Position numbers and translations under genes: made by a program. From Corticium candelabrum (Eukaryota > Porifera > Homoscleromorpha > Homosclerophorida > Plakinidae), in NCBI RefSeq assembly GCF_963422355.1, contig NC_085087.1, forward strand, positions 6,979,536 to 7,043,535: a stretch of DNA of 64,000 nt. Direction: 5' to 3'. Position 1 is the first letter of the stretch. Each line of letters starts with the position of its first letter. The notes beneath the pieces were generated by a model. It was not told the origin of the DNA, did no database searches, and saw only the letters and a program-made list of their open reading frames with translations. Below are positions 1-13,481 of the stretch, in pieces.

Positions 1-2085
1 ATGCCACTCTTTCACTGTGATCAAGGCTGACATCGTCCCTCTTTATGTTTCTTCTCAATGTTGTGTCTTCACTTGGTCTATACTTGTCTATACATACCAG
101 CTTGCTGACATCCACGGGAATGGCTGGTCCAGGATGTTGAATATTTAATGAAAACTGAAACTGAGGCAACCCTGGGGTCTTCACTTCATGAAGCTTTTTA
201 GTGATGAACAGACGGATGTCTGTACACAGAGATGCAACTTCATTAAGTGGCCGTTTTGTGTTGATAGTGACAATAATATATTTCTTCAAGTGATAGATCA
301 GTTCCAACTTGACATCTTTCTCAACTCGATATACAGACTGATTACGTGTCAACATTGGTTCATCAGAATATCTCTCAATGCAACACGTCATCAGCCGGAA
401 ATGCAATTGCTCAGGAATAAACTCGATATCACGAGACAAAACAATGAGTGACATTGGATTAGAAGCAACCGAATTAGCAGCTGCAAATGGACCTTCTGAC
501 TCGACTTCTAGCAAACAAGGAATAAAATATTCCATTTCATAGGGAACTGATGGCTGAGATGAACAAAGTTTGGGGCAGACAATGAAAAAGAAATTCAAGA
601 GATTCAGTACATCTTCATATTCTTCATGTTTCACTCCTGCCTTCTTCAAGCGATGATCAATGAGTTTCCAAGAAGCAATTCCTACTTGTCGCACTCGATC
701 CCAATCTTCACTCAGTAAGGGATGAGGACGAGTAGTGACAGACGCCACCACTGAGAAAACCATGAAAATCCAGCTTGGTTTGGTGACGACTATGTTCTTC
801 AGCTTCTCACTTTTGTGAGGAAAGATGACTGAACCGGCTTCATCTAAATATGCCAGAGCAGCACGAACTTCTTTCTCTTCAGACATACGACACAATCGAC
901 GAGCAAAAACCATGATAACATGGACATTGGAAAGGGCACTGCCCAACTTTTCTTCTAGAGCATCGAGGATCTTCTCTAGAACTGACCAAGTGGTTGGTAT
1001 TAGACGTTTGGGTGACACATCATGTGCCATCTCTTCAATGAGTCGCTTCACTGCACTCACACCTGCATCCTCACTTGCACTGTCAGGGTCAGACACTGAA
1101 TTCTCAACACAAAAGAACCAATCATCACGGTGATCGGATGGTCGCAGGATGTGTTTCTGAAATGCTTTATTACGAAACATTTTAGACAGAAATTCATTCT
1201 GTTGCTTAATCATTGTTGAGTCAACACAATGGGCATGTGTACCAATCAAAAACATGACCGGCGATGCACAGTCCTTTGACTTGCCAATGTAAAGACCTTC
1301 ACGACTGTCGTCGTCTCCTGCCAAAAAAGTCATGGATGCCCATAAAGACACAGCATCATAGTTTGTCTCTATCCAGTGGTTGTCTATTAGAATTGGTTCT
1401 GAGTTGGCAGAAGGAAAGTAGAATGACTTGGCCTTGTCACCTAGAAACTGAGATGCATTAAATACGACACAAACGACACATCCCGATGTGATGGCTTGTC
1501 CTTGACCAGGAAGAAGTGGCTCTTGACCTCCCAAATCCCAAATGGTAACGTGAACTTTTGAATCTTCCTTCTTTAGAAGATCAGGATCACTTTGGAAATC
1601 TCGAATAGCACGAGCAATCCCCTCAGTTAGAACTATCACTTCATCAATGTAACTTTCTCTAGTATCAGTTGATGTAGATTCTCTACCGACTGTCGAGTCA
1701 AGATCGACACGACTGTGAAGATGTGGCCAATCTGCTCTTCCATCCTCATATTGACTCTCACCTTCACTACCTGAAACGTTTGCACTAGAATCAGGCTTTG
1801 CATGCATGGCTGCTCTAGCTATTTGTTTGTCTAAGAATTCCTGGTCCTTGTCCTTGACGAGTGTCCAGTTGGATGCTTCACACACTGCCAACTCTGCCAT
1901 GGCCACAGGTGTGCTCGGTTCAATGATCTGAAACTTCTGTTTGAGCAAGGATCGTTTAAAGGACGTCTTGCCAGTTCTGTCTTTGCCGACAATGACAATC
2001 TTGACTCGACTCACTTGGACTGCTCCTTGTGACAACGCTCGAACAAATAACTCACCCGCATCGGCTCCCATGCCCGTCACACCAC
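1..2085 (-). CDS. Roc-COR exon of Roco copy 1 (partial)
   Basis: Large last exon, acceptor TTGTAG just above 2085, open to the window edge. It aligns base for base with 19422-21506 of copy 2 at a constant offset of 19421, with no indel seen. The P-loop GKDRTGKT is present, followed by a long insertion rich in Ser/Asp/Glu, then the WDLGGQE switch II motif. The G4-like segment reads THAHCVDS where copies 2 and 3 read THVNDADE, so nucleotide specificity may be altered. The COR part contains the expected hydrophobic segments. The Death domain (about 125 codons) is outside the window. Confidence 0.8.
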
Positions 2086-2441
2086 CTACAACCATACCAT
2101 CATTACAATTTGTACACTATAGTCTATTGAGTAGAAGATCAACTCACGAGGACAAAGAACGACACTCAGTATTGTTCCATCGGTTACTCCTGCATCAGCT
2201 AATGTTTGCTCATCGTGTAGTTGTTTTTTATTCAAAACAAGCAATTGATCCCATGATGAAGGCTCATCCTTGGTTTGCAATCGACGCTTCAAGGTGGCAA
2301 CAGTATCAGACGATTTTGCTTTCAATTCAACAGCTTCACCAGTTAGTGATTTGGCTACTAATGTGAGCCATTCTGATCCACTGCTGTGAGATGCTATAAG
2401 AAACAGTAAACTATATTAAACTATATCAAGTGGGAAAGCAC

Positions 2442-2525
<84 letters not shown>

Positions 2526-3275
2526 AATGTTCTCCCCAGGCATCTCAAGACGTGGCGGTCTGCCACGCCCTGGCTAAATTTTACAAGGACACGCCCATTC
2601 CCACCATCCCTTGGCTATCGCCGCCACGCCTTGACTTATGCCCGCCATGCCTTACTATCTATGTGCTAGGCAAGAAATGGGTGACCAGTGGTTTGGGTTC
2701 TTGTATGAATAGAACACCTGTTGTTGTTGTTGTTGTTGTGGAAAGTCCAAAAGCAACGTGATAGAGGTCGCTAAGTCCAAAATATACTTATGACGTTGTT
2801 TCAAATCCGATCAGACGTCATTTGGTGGCGTATTCGCCCACATTCCAATCCGTATATGAGTCACGCCCTTGGCAGCCGTTTGTGCCGTGGAGTCGTTATT
2901 GGTGCGTTGAGAGAATACAAAGTCGAAAGGCAAAGTACATCAATGCGTTGAATTGTGTTGTTGAAGTGATAGCCCAATTTCTCGTTCTTCTAGTGGCCTA
3001 CGGAGCCTATCTGGGAGGCGTTACCCTACACAGGATGTAAGACAATCACTGATTACACACGCCTAAGTTAGCGAAAGCATTGCTCAGGTTAGTGTAGACA
3101 CATTCACAGTTTCGAAAAACTTGTAGATCTCGGCGAGCATGCCGATACGCTGCGCACGTGCACGTGTCTACCTAGCGTAGCGTAATGGCTGCTAATTTGA
3201 GCCATTCTGATCCACTGCTGTGAGATGCTATAAGAAACAGTAAACTATATTAAACTATATCAAGTGGGAAAGCAC

Positions 3276-3350
<75 letters not shown>

Positions 3351-3682
3351 GAGCCCTTCTATTCTAAAGATAGCTCCTCTGCCGGATGAGGAGTCTCTGG
3401 ACTGCCATTGCTAATGCACCTAGAGCTTGGTCAAAGACATCCATGGGCACTGACTATAGTGCAGCTCTGGGACTGGACGCCAAAGCCCACATGTACACGT
3501 CTGCTGCAAAATGCCAGCAGTCTTGTCCATCTCTAATCAAGTATGCTACTGAGTTGAGTGAGAGAAGCAATTGCGAGTGAGTTGTCCAAAAGAATCACGT
3601 TTGTGTTTACAGAGTCGAACATTTGATTCGAGTGTCCTGGATATTTTACTCCAATGTGACTCTTCCATGACAGATACATGTA

Positions 3683-3734
<52 letters not shown>

Positions 3735-3967
3735 GCACACATGCCCATACACACACAGACATGCCCACACACACAGACACGCCCACACACACACACACAT
3801 ACACACACGCACGCATGCCCACACACAGGCATGCGCCTACACATAAACAAATGCCCCCCCACACACACAAACAAATGCCCACACACACGCCCACACCCAA
3901 ACACCCACCTACACACAAACACACACACGCCCACACACACACACAAATACACACACACACATAAACG

Positions 3968-4015
<48 letters not shown>

Positions 4016-7000
4016 GGTGAAACAAAAAGTGAGACAGAGAATACAAGGAAGAATGTTTACAAGGCTACAAAGTGGTTGTCCTCACCATCCGTCTCTTCAA
4101 TTCCTTCTTTCTCTTCAAGAATAATTGTCTCTTCATGTTGTTGCTGTTGGAAAGCGCTCAATCCCTTTAGTAGACGGTTTACTGCAAAACAAACTCAATA
4201 ATCACAACATTTAACCTTCCACTCAAATATCAGACCTTCTAATCTCCCAAAGCTGTTACTTGGAAGTTTGTTAATATTAATTATTTGAAGAGCTTCTAAT
4301 AGCGCATGATGAGCACGTGTGTAGTCAGCAATATTTGAGAGACTCTTTGACCATGACACGAAAGCTGAAAACAGAAAACCAGCAATTGTGAGAGATGCAG
4401 GGAAAGAGAAATGAAGAAATTCTGACTGGAGATTTTGTCCAGATGATTATGAGGAAGAGAAACTCTTTCGATGTCTACAGCTTCTGAGAGAAGTTTCTCA
4501 GCTTCCTCATCTTTCCCTTTTCTCATCAGACATTCTCCCAACCCTTTTAATGCTGTACAAATCAAGAAAGATTAATACACACAAATGCTGATTTGACATT
4601 ATAGAACATTTAGACATACACATTGCTGTATGAGAATGTTTCTCATGAAGAGAATGTCTGTGTATCTCAAGTGATTCTCTTAAATAATCTTCACTCTCAT
4701 CCAATTTTCCTGATTCCATTAAATAAAATCCGAGTTGACAAACAGCTGAGAAGAACAAGAGATTGTAAACAACACGTGACAATTATGACTGATTTATACT
4801 GCAGTATACAACATGTGGCATTATGATAATCAGCACATCAAGTTCACAATTCACATAAAGTTGATATCAAAACAAAGACAAGAAACTAACCTGAAGCCAC
4901 ACGGAAATGCTTTGGATGGAAATGTGATTTCGAAATCCTGACACACTCCTTTGTCAGTTCAATAGATTCACTTTGTTTACCTTGTTTGTACAGACAATGA
5001 GCAAGTGACAACCGACCTGAAGAAGATAAACAATGATGATATTATAGACAACACATTCAATCAACGTGAGGTGAGTAGAGTTGCTCAGTAAGAAGAGTGA
5101 GACGTCTTACAATTGTATCAGACAATCAACACATACCATCAGCAATAGGATCTTCTGGTTGAGCAGATTTTCTGATCTCCAGACACTCTCTCAATATTCT
5201 TTCAGCATCAGAAAGGTTCCCTTGTCCCATAAAGCATGTACCAAGCATGTCCATAGCTAAAACAGCAATGAAAGTGAGAATTAAGACAAAACAACTTTCC
5301 TTGGTAATTAAGTTGCAAGACAACAATCAATGTCTATAATATATTTCAATGCAGTAGTGAGAGATGAGTTCTTTCTCACACAACATACAACCACTGTTCC
5401 AGTCTGTCCATGATAACTGATTAAACGAAACTTTTCTACAACACGTACCCCGTGCACACTGCCATTCTAGTGTAGCTATAAAAACGTGCACAGTGTCAAG
5501 TGTGATCATGCGCAACAACACCAACAGTCAATAATCAGTGTGCTTGATACATGTAGGAGTGTTCCATAATAATATAAAATTTGTAGAGCTCGGCAGCCAT
5601 GTCCAGCCCTTTAAGAAAAGAAAAGCTAATTTTACTACTTTGTTCAACAGATTTTTGACACTATAACTTGTAGTGATGCCTATATTTTGATATCTGGCAA
5701 TTTTATAATGAAAGACAGACAAATAGACAAAAACACAAACAAACAATTGACATATGAAACAGACAGACAGAGAGACATACCAACACACTGAAAGTGAGAC
5801 AGACGAACAGATGAAAAATAGACAAACAGATGGACATATACAGACAGACAGACAGACAAATTGTAATGACAAACATATAAGATTGTAATCATCATGTTTC
5901 TACCTGTTTCTCACTGTTGGAGACAGACAGACGGATGGACAGACAGACAAATGGACAGACAGACAGACAGACGGATGGACAGACACACACACTGACACAC
6001 ACCAGCTATAAGTCATACCCTCTAAAGCATTAGATACTCTTGTGTCTGTTTCCTTACGCCTTCTTCACAATATTGACGCCGACGTCGACGTCAACGCGGA
6101 GTCGTGACGTCCACCTGGACGTCAATATTGTGAACAAGGACAACGTGGTATGGCATCGATGCGGTGTCATGACGCCGGGAGAGCAAAATTCTATTCCAGC
6201 GTCAAATGTAACCACGTGGGCATTTTAGCGAATCAGCAGAGCTGTAAGCTTCCTGGATCTAGAAACGGATGAAACGTGAATGACGGTGCAAGAGAAACAG
6301 CAACAGAAGGATCATCATTGGAATAGTTGTCCATGATTAGACACGCGTGCGCAATCTGACTCGAGACTCCAGACCAACCTTGATGTGCAACTTAGTGACG
6401 TCTCAAGATATTGTGAACAGGACGATGCTGACGTTGGCGTCAATATTGTGAAACAGGCTTTACACATAATGTCAGTATATATAATTGCTGTATCTCATCA
6501 TGCAACAGTAATTTGGCTTCCTGTTTACATGTGCTTTGTCTGACATAATGAGACAAACCAAAAGATAGGAAATAGAGAGAAACAATGGTCCACAAGAGAG
6601 ATGTGAAACCTGAAGAGATCAACATAGAATGTACATTCCAGTACATTCAATAATAAAGAAACTCTCACACATACACAAACACACAAGCAGGAAGAGACAC
6701 AAGAGAAAGACAGAAAAACTGGTGGCAAGACAAACATCATATCCTCTTGTCAAATAAGTTGAAATTCTTTCAAAACAACAATTACTCACACACAACACTT
6801 ACTATCGGTCACACGAACATTGTTAGCTGAGACGTATTTCTGATATATTGACAAGCTCTCCTTCAGCAATCGTATGGCATCCATGTATTTGTATTGATTG
6901 TTGTAACATTTACCCAGAGCATACAAGGCTGTAAATACAAACAACCAAAAGTCAGTCACACAGTAATATACCATATACACTCAAACTCCCCTTATCCGGA

Positions 7001-7690
7001 CGCCCCATATCCGGGCACGTCCGTCTACCGGGCACCCCCGTATTGCACAATTGCATCACGTGTATTGCACGTGGTCCACGTGCACGGGGTCGAGGCAAAG
7101 GTCGTGTAATCAAAAGTCCAGTACTAGTCCAGTTTCTTGTCGACAGATAGCCATACTTAGGTGCTAGTTTCTTATTTACAGCTTGTAAGACTTACCTGAA
7201 GATGTCTGAGACTAGACCAACGCAGACGCCTGCCCTGCAGAAGCGAAAGAGGTCTGTGATGACGCTCGAGACAAAGATCAGTGTACAGTGTACATGTACA
7301 TCTATTATGTACGTATGTGCATTCACTTACATGTAGGGATGCAAAATTGAATGTTAATCATACAGGTGTACATATTGAGCAAAATGTGGGGGTGTTCCCA
7401 GATGTGGCCGTTTCTGAGTTATGGGTAGTGTCCGGTCCCAAGCTGCCCGGATAAGGGGAGTTTGAGTGTACATACAAGTACACACAACATCATATTTGAC
7501 ATCCTAAGATGTTAATTGAGACATAACAGTAACTTAGTTGATATGTTATTACTAGTAAATGTAACTGACTCAATAGACATGCATCTCTTAATAGTCACTT
7601 GATCACAAACTTTGAGATGTCAAGTGCAAGTGTCACTTGATTATCCACCTATAATCCTTCACATTCTCTTTTGACAAAATATTTTAATTA

Positions 7691-7748
<58 letters not shown>

Positions 7749-9305
7749 CTTGTCTTACGACTCTTATACCCACATAGGCACCCTTGATAGTATTTAAACA
7801 GATATGATAACTAAGCAACCCACTACTAGATGGTGATAACATTAATATTAATAACTCTCATCATAACAGTTTAATCCACCAACACAATCATTTGTCAACA
7901 GTTAGACAATTGTGTCTCACACACTTCACTCATGTCTCATTCTGTCTCATAAAATGCACTTGCTGCCTTTAAACATTCTTTTGATCAAACATTTAAATCA
8001 AGCAAAACAACACACATCCAGGGTTTACTAAAGAAAAAGCGAATGGGTGCCTATTAATATTAACTAGTTCATTAATTAATATTATTGACTGACATCAAGT
8101 AATAATTGATATCCATCAGTGTTCTGTAGGGCTTCGTAAAGTCAATAAGTACATGAAAGGGTTCTCTTGTTCAATCAAGAGGCACATTGCTAACGCTTGT
8201 AATCACTCACTCCAGCATTGCTATCCTGGATAAAATCACTCTTTGTACACATAAGTCTGACAAACAAGGTACGTTTGTAGTGCTCTAAATAATTGTTTCT
8301 ACTGATCAGACATTTTGTCTTAACATTTCAAAGTTAGTCAAACTTCACACAAAGTTGTACAGACAAACATTTCTCAATCTTTGTTTAAATCAAATTTAAA
8401 CCCACAATACTACAGACATTTCCCTAAAACATCATGCAACAGCTTCCATACGTCCTAGTTTATGTGTAACTTTCAACAAACATTACAATACAACTCACTG
8501 GCAGCTAATAAGACATTAGGTGTCTCTTGTCTCTGAACTGATAGAATGTCTTCAAGAAGAGCTTGTGCTTTCATATATTCTCCATTACAAATGTACATCT
8601 CCCCCAGATAACCAAGAACTAAACATCACAACAGAGACACAAACCATTAATTTAGAATTCCTGCAATATTTTCAATCAAACAACATTCCTCACCTCTCAG
8701 TCTCATTTCGTCTTTTGTGTCTAAATTCTCTTCTGCCATTTGTTTGGCTTGTTCTAGAACTTTAGCCGCCTCACGATAATTACCTTCATTATGAAGTGTC
8801 ACTCCTTTCTCATGAAGTTCTATCAAATACAATCATTGTTGTACTCAAACACATTCTGTTTCTCAGCAACATGCCACATGTCACACACACACACACACAC
8901 ACACAAATCGACAAATGGATATTCCCTTTGGAAAGTTCCGAAGATAACACCCCCTGCCAATTTCTATGTAGGGATGCCAGCTCTACTCGGAGTTCTAGGC
9001 TGCGCTGACGAACCCCTTGATGCGTGGCCAGAGGATTAAAGGGCACTGACAATGGTGCAGCCGTGGGACTGGACCTCAAGTCCACACGTACCCGTATATA
9101 CTGCATGATGTTCTGCCAAGCCAGCGGTCTAATCCACCCCAGTCAAAGACTAGTTACTCATCTATACTCCTGAGTTGAGAGAGGCAATTGTGTGTGAATT
9201 TCTTGCCCAAAGAAATTACGTCTGTACTCGTCCACAAACCTACAACATCAACGTACATGTTTCCATTCTCCAAATGCAACTCTCTAACCAACTGAGCTAC
9301 AGACA

Positions 9306-9381
<76 letters not shown>

Positions 9382-9496
9382 GCACACACGCGCACACACT
9401 AACATCTCAATTCACCACAATTTTCAACATTAAAACTAAAACATTTACATTTACAATATTGCAATGCTTACCAATGATCTTCCTTCTGATCCCCAT
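1..9496 (-). CDS. TPR-UBL-Roc-COR protein, Roco copy 1 (3' end cut by window edge)
   Basis: Multi-exon gene read from 9496 down to the left edge. Exons inferred from AG/GT signals, phase and paralogues: 9496-9472, 8819-8694, 8618-8499, 6928-6803, 5256-5137, 5016-4891, 4745-4620, 4552-4427, 4364-4236, 4181-4086, 2393-2148, 2085-1. Every junction is phase 1. The start ATG at 9496-9494 opens a 25-bp coding exon. Exons 2-9 each encode one TPR-like unit, exon 10 a Gln/Glu-rich linker, exon 11 a ubiquitin-like fold and exon 12 the Roc GTPase and COR domains. The Death-domain end lies outside the window. Roco GTPases are signalling scaffolds that dimerise through COR; a role in innate immune or death signalling is only inferred from the Death domain of the paralogues. 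The fifth exon is 6 bp shorter than in the other copies, in frame. No stop was noticed in the part visible. A gene prediction may divide it differently. Confidence 0.75.
2148..2393 (-). CDS. Ubiquitin-like domain exon, Roco copy 1
   Basis: 246-bp exon, phase 1 at both ends, acceptor TTATAG and donor GTGAGT. It encodes a ubiquitin-like fold: a first strand with a Leu-Thr-Gly turn, the TVATLKRRL helix, the QLLVLNKKQL strand, DEQTL, DAGVTDGT and a final hydrophobic strand. It splices in frame onto the Roc exon (C + GT = Arg). There is no C-terminal Gly-Gly, so it is an internal interaction domain rather than a conjugatable modifier. Confidence 0.8.
2440..3180. repeat. Copy-1-specific insertion in the UBL-side intron, with (CA)n and (TTG)n
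   Basis: This stretch is absent from the same intron of copies 2 and 3. It starts with about 80 bp of (CA)n, followed by an unclassified repeat rich in CACGCC/GCCACG motifs, then a (TTG)n run at about 2719-2739 and unassigned sequence. No coding signal recognised. Confidence 0.5.
3181..3276 (-). pseudogene. Duplicated 5' fragment of the UBL exon
   Basis: About 95 bp nearly identical to 2352-2442: it repeats the first ~40 bp of the UBL exon, its splice acceptor and the adjoining intron, ending in the same CA tract. It lacks the rest of the exon. It arose by local duplication flanking the 2440-3180 insertion and could act as a decoy splice acceptor. Confidence 0.65.
3345..4016. repeat. Degenerate SINE-like block and compound (CA)n tract
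   Basis: 3345-3685 is an interspersed repeat shared with copies 2 (21962-22300) and 3 (59083-59420). Parts resemble the body of the tRNA-derived SINE seen elsewhere here. 3689-4014 is (CA)n interrupted by CCCACA and ATGCCC units. The long His-Thr or Cys-Val reading frames here are translated repeat. Confidence 0.65.
4086..9496 (-). CDS. TPR exon block, Roco copy 1
   Basis: Ten exons, mostly 126 bp (42 codons), each with one TPR-like helix pair such as LGECLMRKGKDEEAEKLL or CFMGQGNLSDAERIL, then a short linker. The 42-residue spacing is that of kinesin-light-chain or NPHP3-type TPRs rather than the canonical 34. All introns are phase 1, so any exon can be skipped or duplicated without a frame change. 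The first coding exon gives MGIRRKII before joining the exon at 8819. TPRs probably bind a protein partner; the ligand cannot be told. Confidence 0.75.
5257..6063. repeat. Roco copy 1 intron with (GACA)n and a possible dead TPR exon
   Basis: Intronic DNA between exons ending at 6803 and starting at 5256. (GACA)n-type tracts occupy about 5713-5860 and 5924-5990. At 5608 on - a TTAAAG acceptor precedes a short frame resembling the start of a TPR that soon meets a stop. A TATAAAA on + sits at about 5478. No other coding signal. Confidence 0.5.
6064..6452. mobile_element. MITE with TTCACAATATTGACG terminal inverted repeats (copy 1)
   Basis: About 390 bp bounded by TTCACAATATTGACGCC and its inverse. 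A third inverted copy of the terminus lies internally near 6120. The element recurs at the same intron position in Roco copies 2 (29530-29930) and 3 (62072-62444), so it was inserted before the duplications. No ORF of its own; superfamily not assigned. Confidence 0.75.
6978..7468. mobile_element. Tc1/mariner-type MITE with TA target duplication
   Basis: 491 bp with 22-bp terminal inverted repeats starting CACTCAAACTCCCC, flanked by TA on both sides. Removing the element and one TA restores exactly the sequence of Roco copies 2 and 3 (CCATATACATACAAG). Non-autonomous, with no transposase ORF. It was inserted after the duplication. Confidence 0.9.
7471..8498. other. Roco copy 1 intron 3, non-coding
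   Basis: Intron between exons at 8499 and 6928. It holds (CA)n at about 7694-7745. The rest matches introns of copies 2 and 3 closely. No gene seen. Confidence 0.6.
8905..9307 (-). mobile_element. tRNA-derived SINE in Roco copy 1 intron 1
   Basis: Read on -, it begins next to (GT)n with a tRNA-like box A, TAGCTCAGTTGGTTAGAG, followed by a unique body, and ends CCATTTGTCGATTTGTG before (TG)n. The orthologous insertion lies at 31976-32378 in copy 2. (CA)n flanks both ends (8882-8904 and 9303-9378). The box B region is degenerate here. It is not a functional tRNA gene. Confidence 0.7.
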
Positions 9497-10403
9497 GGCA
9501 TGTGTTAACTTAACAAGGAATCTACCAGAACATAAACTCACCACACAATTTGTAGTAAACAACGCTAACTTATTGATATCTACATATCTGTCATAGGACC
9601 TGTCGCATTTCTGACTCAATAGAGATATGTTTTCTTTCAATATTTTCCTGCTGACAAGAGTAGGAGAGGCAAACATTACTAAGGTACTCCGCTGCTGGGA
9701 AAGTAAAGTGGGAGGAGATGGCTACGGGCCAAACAGGAAAGGCCAACTCAGCTTGTTGAGTCGCTGCGCGCGTTCATTGCGAGAACAGAACACGAATAGA
9801 ACGTGACACAAACGCTAGAACTGCAAATACGATGCGCAAACTGATCTCAATGAAAAGTAACCGTCGAGACGTCTCAACATTCAAACAAACGCGAGATTGA
9901 GTAGCGATGAGGGCGTGGCCTACATTGAAAAAGCAAATTTTCATCTCTTCGTTGCTCACTCTGCCTCCTTCCTACCCTCTCTTGCACAAACTTCCTTCTC
10001 TCTACCGATTGCAAAAGCACGATAACCTAAAATCAACTTTCTTGTCTTGCAATGAACGTGCGACGTTGTCCATTCGCTCACATGCGATTAGAGAAACATA
10101 CACAAACGTAACTAACGTTTTAGTCGCTGAAAATTTGACGTACCGGCCGTGGAAGTGTCATAGAGAATGAAGCAGAAAATGGCGGGCTGACAACGCGGCG
10201 AGACTGAGTGGTCACGTACAATCTAATTTTAATCCTGCATGCCCGGATAAGTTCATGCCCGGATGTGTTTAGCCTTGATGCACACTTGATACAGAAATAT
10301 TGTCTGCTGTACATACAGCTCACCGGTGATTTTATTGAAATTGTTCAAAATATACGCAGATACGTGTCCATGTGTCTAAACATTAGACAAGACTGGGATT
10401 TCA
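9497..10403 (-). promoter_or_regulatory. Intergenic/5' region of Roco copy 1, strongly conserved with copy 2
   Basis: Between the MMAA stop codon and the Roco start, both on -. The block about 9750-10220 is almost identical to 32797-33270 beside Roco copy 2. The 61-codon frame on - at 9774-9959 is preserved, differing in one residue, but resembles no family, so I treat the block as a likely promoter and 5' UTR rather than a gene. No TATA element was assigned. Confidence 0.4.
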
Positions 10404-12201
<1,798 letters not shown>

Positions 12202-12534
12202 CTAGTAAACGACAATGTGACAATGGTGTCTATCTGTGTAACCTGGCCAGACAGCTGTAGATAACCAACAAAGAAATGGACAGACAAACCAACAGACAGA
12301 CAGTACAACACACAGACAAATCAACAAGAAAATTCAGATTAACAGGCAGGCAGGTTATTCTATTAGAATACAGCATCCCTACACACTAGAATACATGATT
12401 TTTCAATAATTAAAAAAATGCTTCATAAACAAGTTCAACTATTTCAATGTGTGAAGCACTGAATGTATCATCTCTGCTAACTACATTATCCTCCATTAAT
12501 CTGTTTGTTGACAACTTAGACATTTATTTTCTCA
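12202..12534. other. No gene seen; region upstream of MMAA exons
   Basis: The expected upstream MMAA exon was sought on - and not found. A short (GACA)-like stretch lies at about 12281-12305. Otherwise AT-rich non-coding sequence. Confidence 0.5.
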
Positions 12535-12790
12535 AGACAACTTTACTATTGCATTCTTGGAGAGTCACAGAAAATTGTCATCACCAATATGACATACACT
12601 CTGCATCTACTTGTCTTCCTTCAATGAGCCCTGCCTTAATTTCTTCCCAGTTCATGTAGTAAGTTTTCCACTTGTGATCCCCATGTGCCAAAATTCTCAA
12701 AAACTAGCAGAACAATTTCAGGGCTAAATCCATCTGGCAAGATCTCCTTTGAATGTTTGTAACATTTTTCTGATTCCCGTTAATTTTGTC
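12535..12790 (-). pseudogene. Decayed C-terminal fragment of an RLE-type non-LTR retrotransposon
   Basis: Conceptual translation on -, with a frame change and stops, aligns to the C terminus of the element at 26073-29250: a segment resembling QLPGGYTP, then LVFENFGTWG against LVFEHFGGWG, then LQECNSKVV against LQRCNASVL. At least three stops interrupt it. It ends at the Ig/FN3 duplication boundary near 12797. Confidence 0.7.
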
Positions 12791-12796
12791 GCTGCA

Positions 12797-13119
12797 TGTC
12801 AGTGTCTGCATTGTTTAGTAGGGTCTGACTGTCTCTGGTTGATGTGAGCAATTTGTTTGTTGTCTATTAAGTGAATTACAGTTTGTCAGATTGATGATAT
12901 ATTTAGTAGGACACGTGTTCACTGATTTACTGATAGTTAATTTGTGCATTTTTTCTTGTTTGCTTTGCTAGTTGTTTTGCCTGTCAGTCTGTCAGTTCAT
13001 CTGTTTGTTAGTTAGTTTGTTTATCTCTTTGTTAGTTGTGTTCTTGTTTGTCAGACTGTCGGTTTTTGTGTGTATGTGTTTGTCTGTCTGTCTGGCTGTC
13101 TGCCTGTCTTGTCCTGTCC

Positions 13120-13178
<59 letters not shown>

Positions 13179-13323
13179 GTGTCTGTCTGTTTGTCTGTCT
13201 GTCTGTGTCTGTCAATACATATATTTCTTATACAAGACATTATTACAGTCTACGCAAAAATCAGCAAGTTCTAAGACAAGTAGGACCCGTGCCTGTCTGT
13301 CTGTCTGTCTGTCTGTGTGTCTG

Positions 13324-13359
<36 letters not shown>

Positions 13360-13408
13360 TGTCTGTCTGTCTGCCTGCCTAGCTGTCTGCCTGCCCGCCC
13401 TATCTGTT

Positions 13409-13441
<33 letters not shown>

Positions 13442-13481
13442 ATCTGTCTGTCTGTCTGCTAAAAAAATTGAATTTTGACAG
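12797..13481. repeat. Start of Ig/FN3 duplication unit 1, (TGTC)n-rich
   Basis: From about 12797 the sequence matches 49497 onward. (TGTC)n/(TTGTCTGT)n tracts run at about 13079-13213 and 13293-13459. No signal peptide or upstream exon was recognised in this copy. Poly Cys-Leu-Ser-Val ORFs are repeat translation. Confidence 0.7.

Noticed and set aside
2822-3040. 72-codon ORF within the copy-1-specific insertion
   Set aside because: No paralogue, no motif, and within repeat-derived DNA.
3646-4124. Long open frames of His-Thr or Cys-Val (also at 10484, 16014, 22149, 52221 and 59398)
   Set aside because: They are translations of (CA)n/(GT)n microsatellites, open on both strands, with no independent coding signal.
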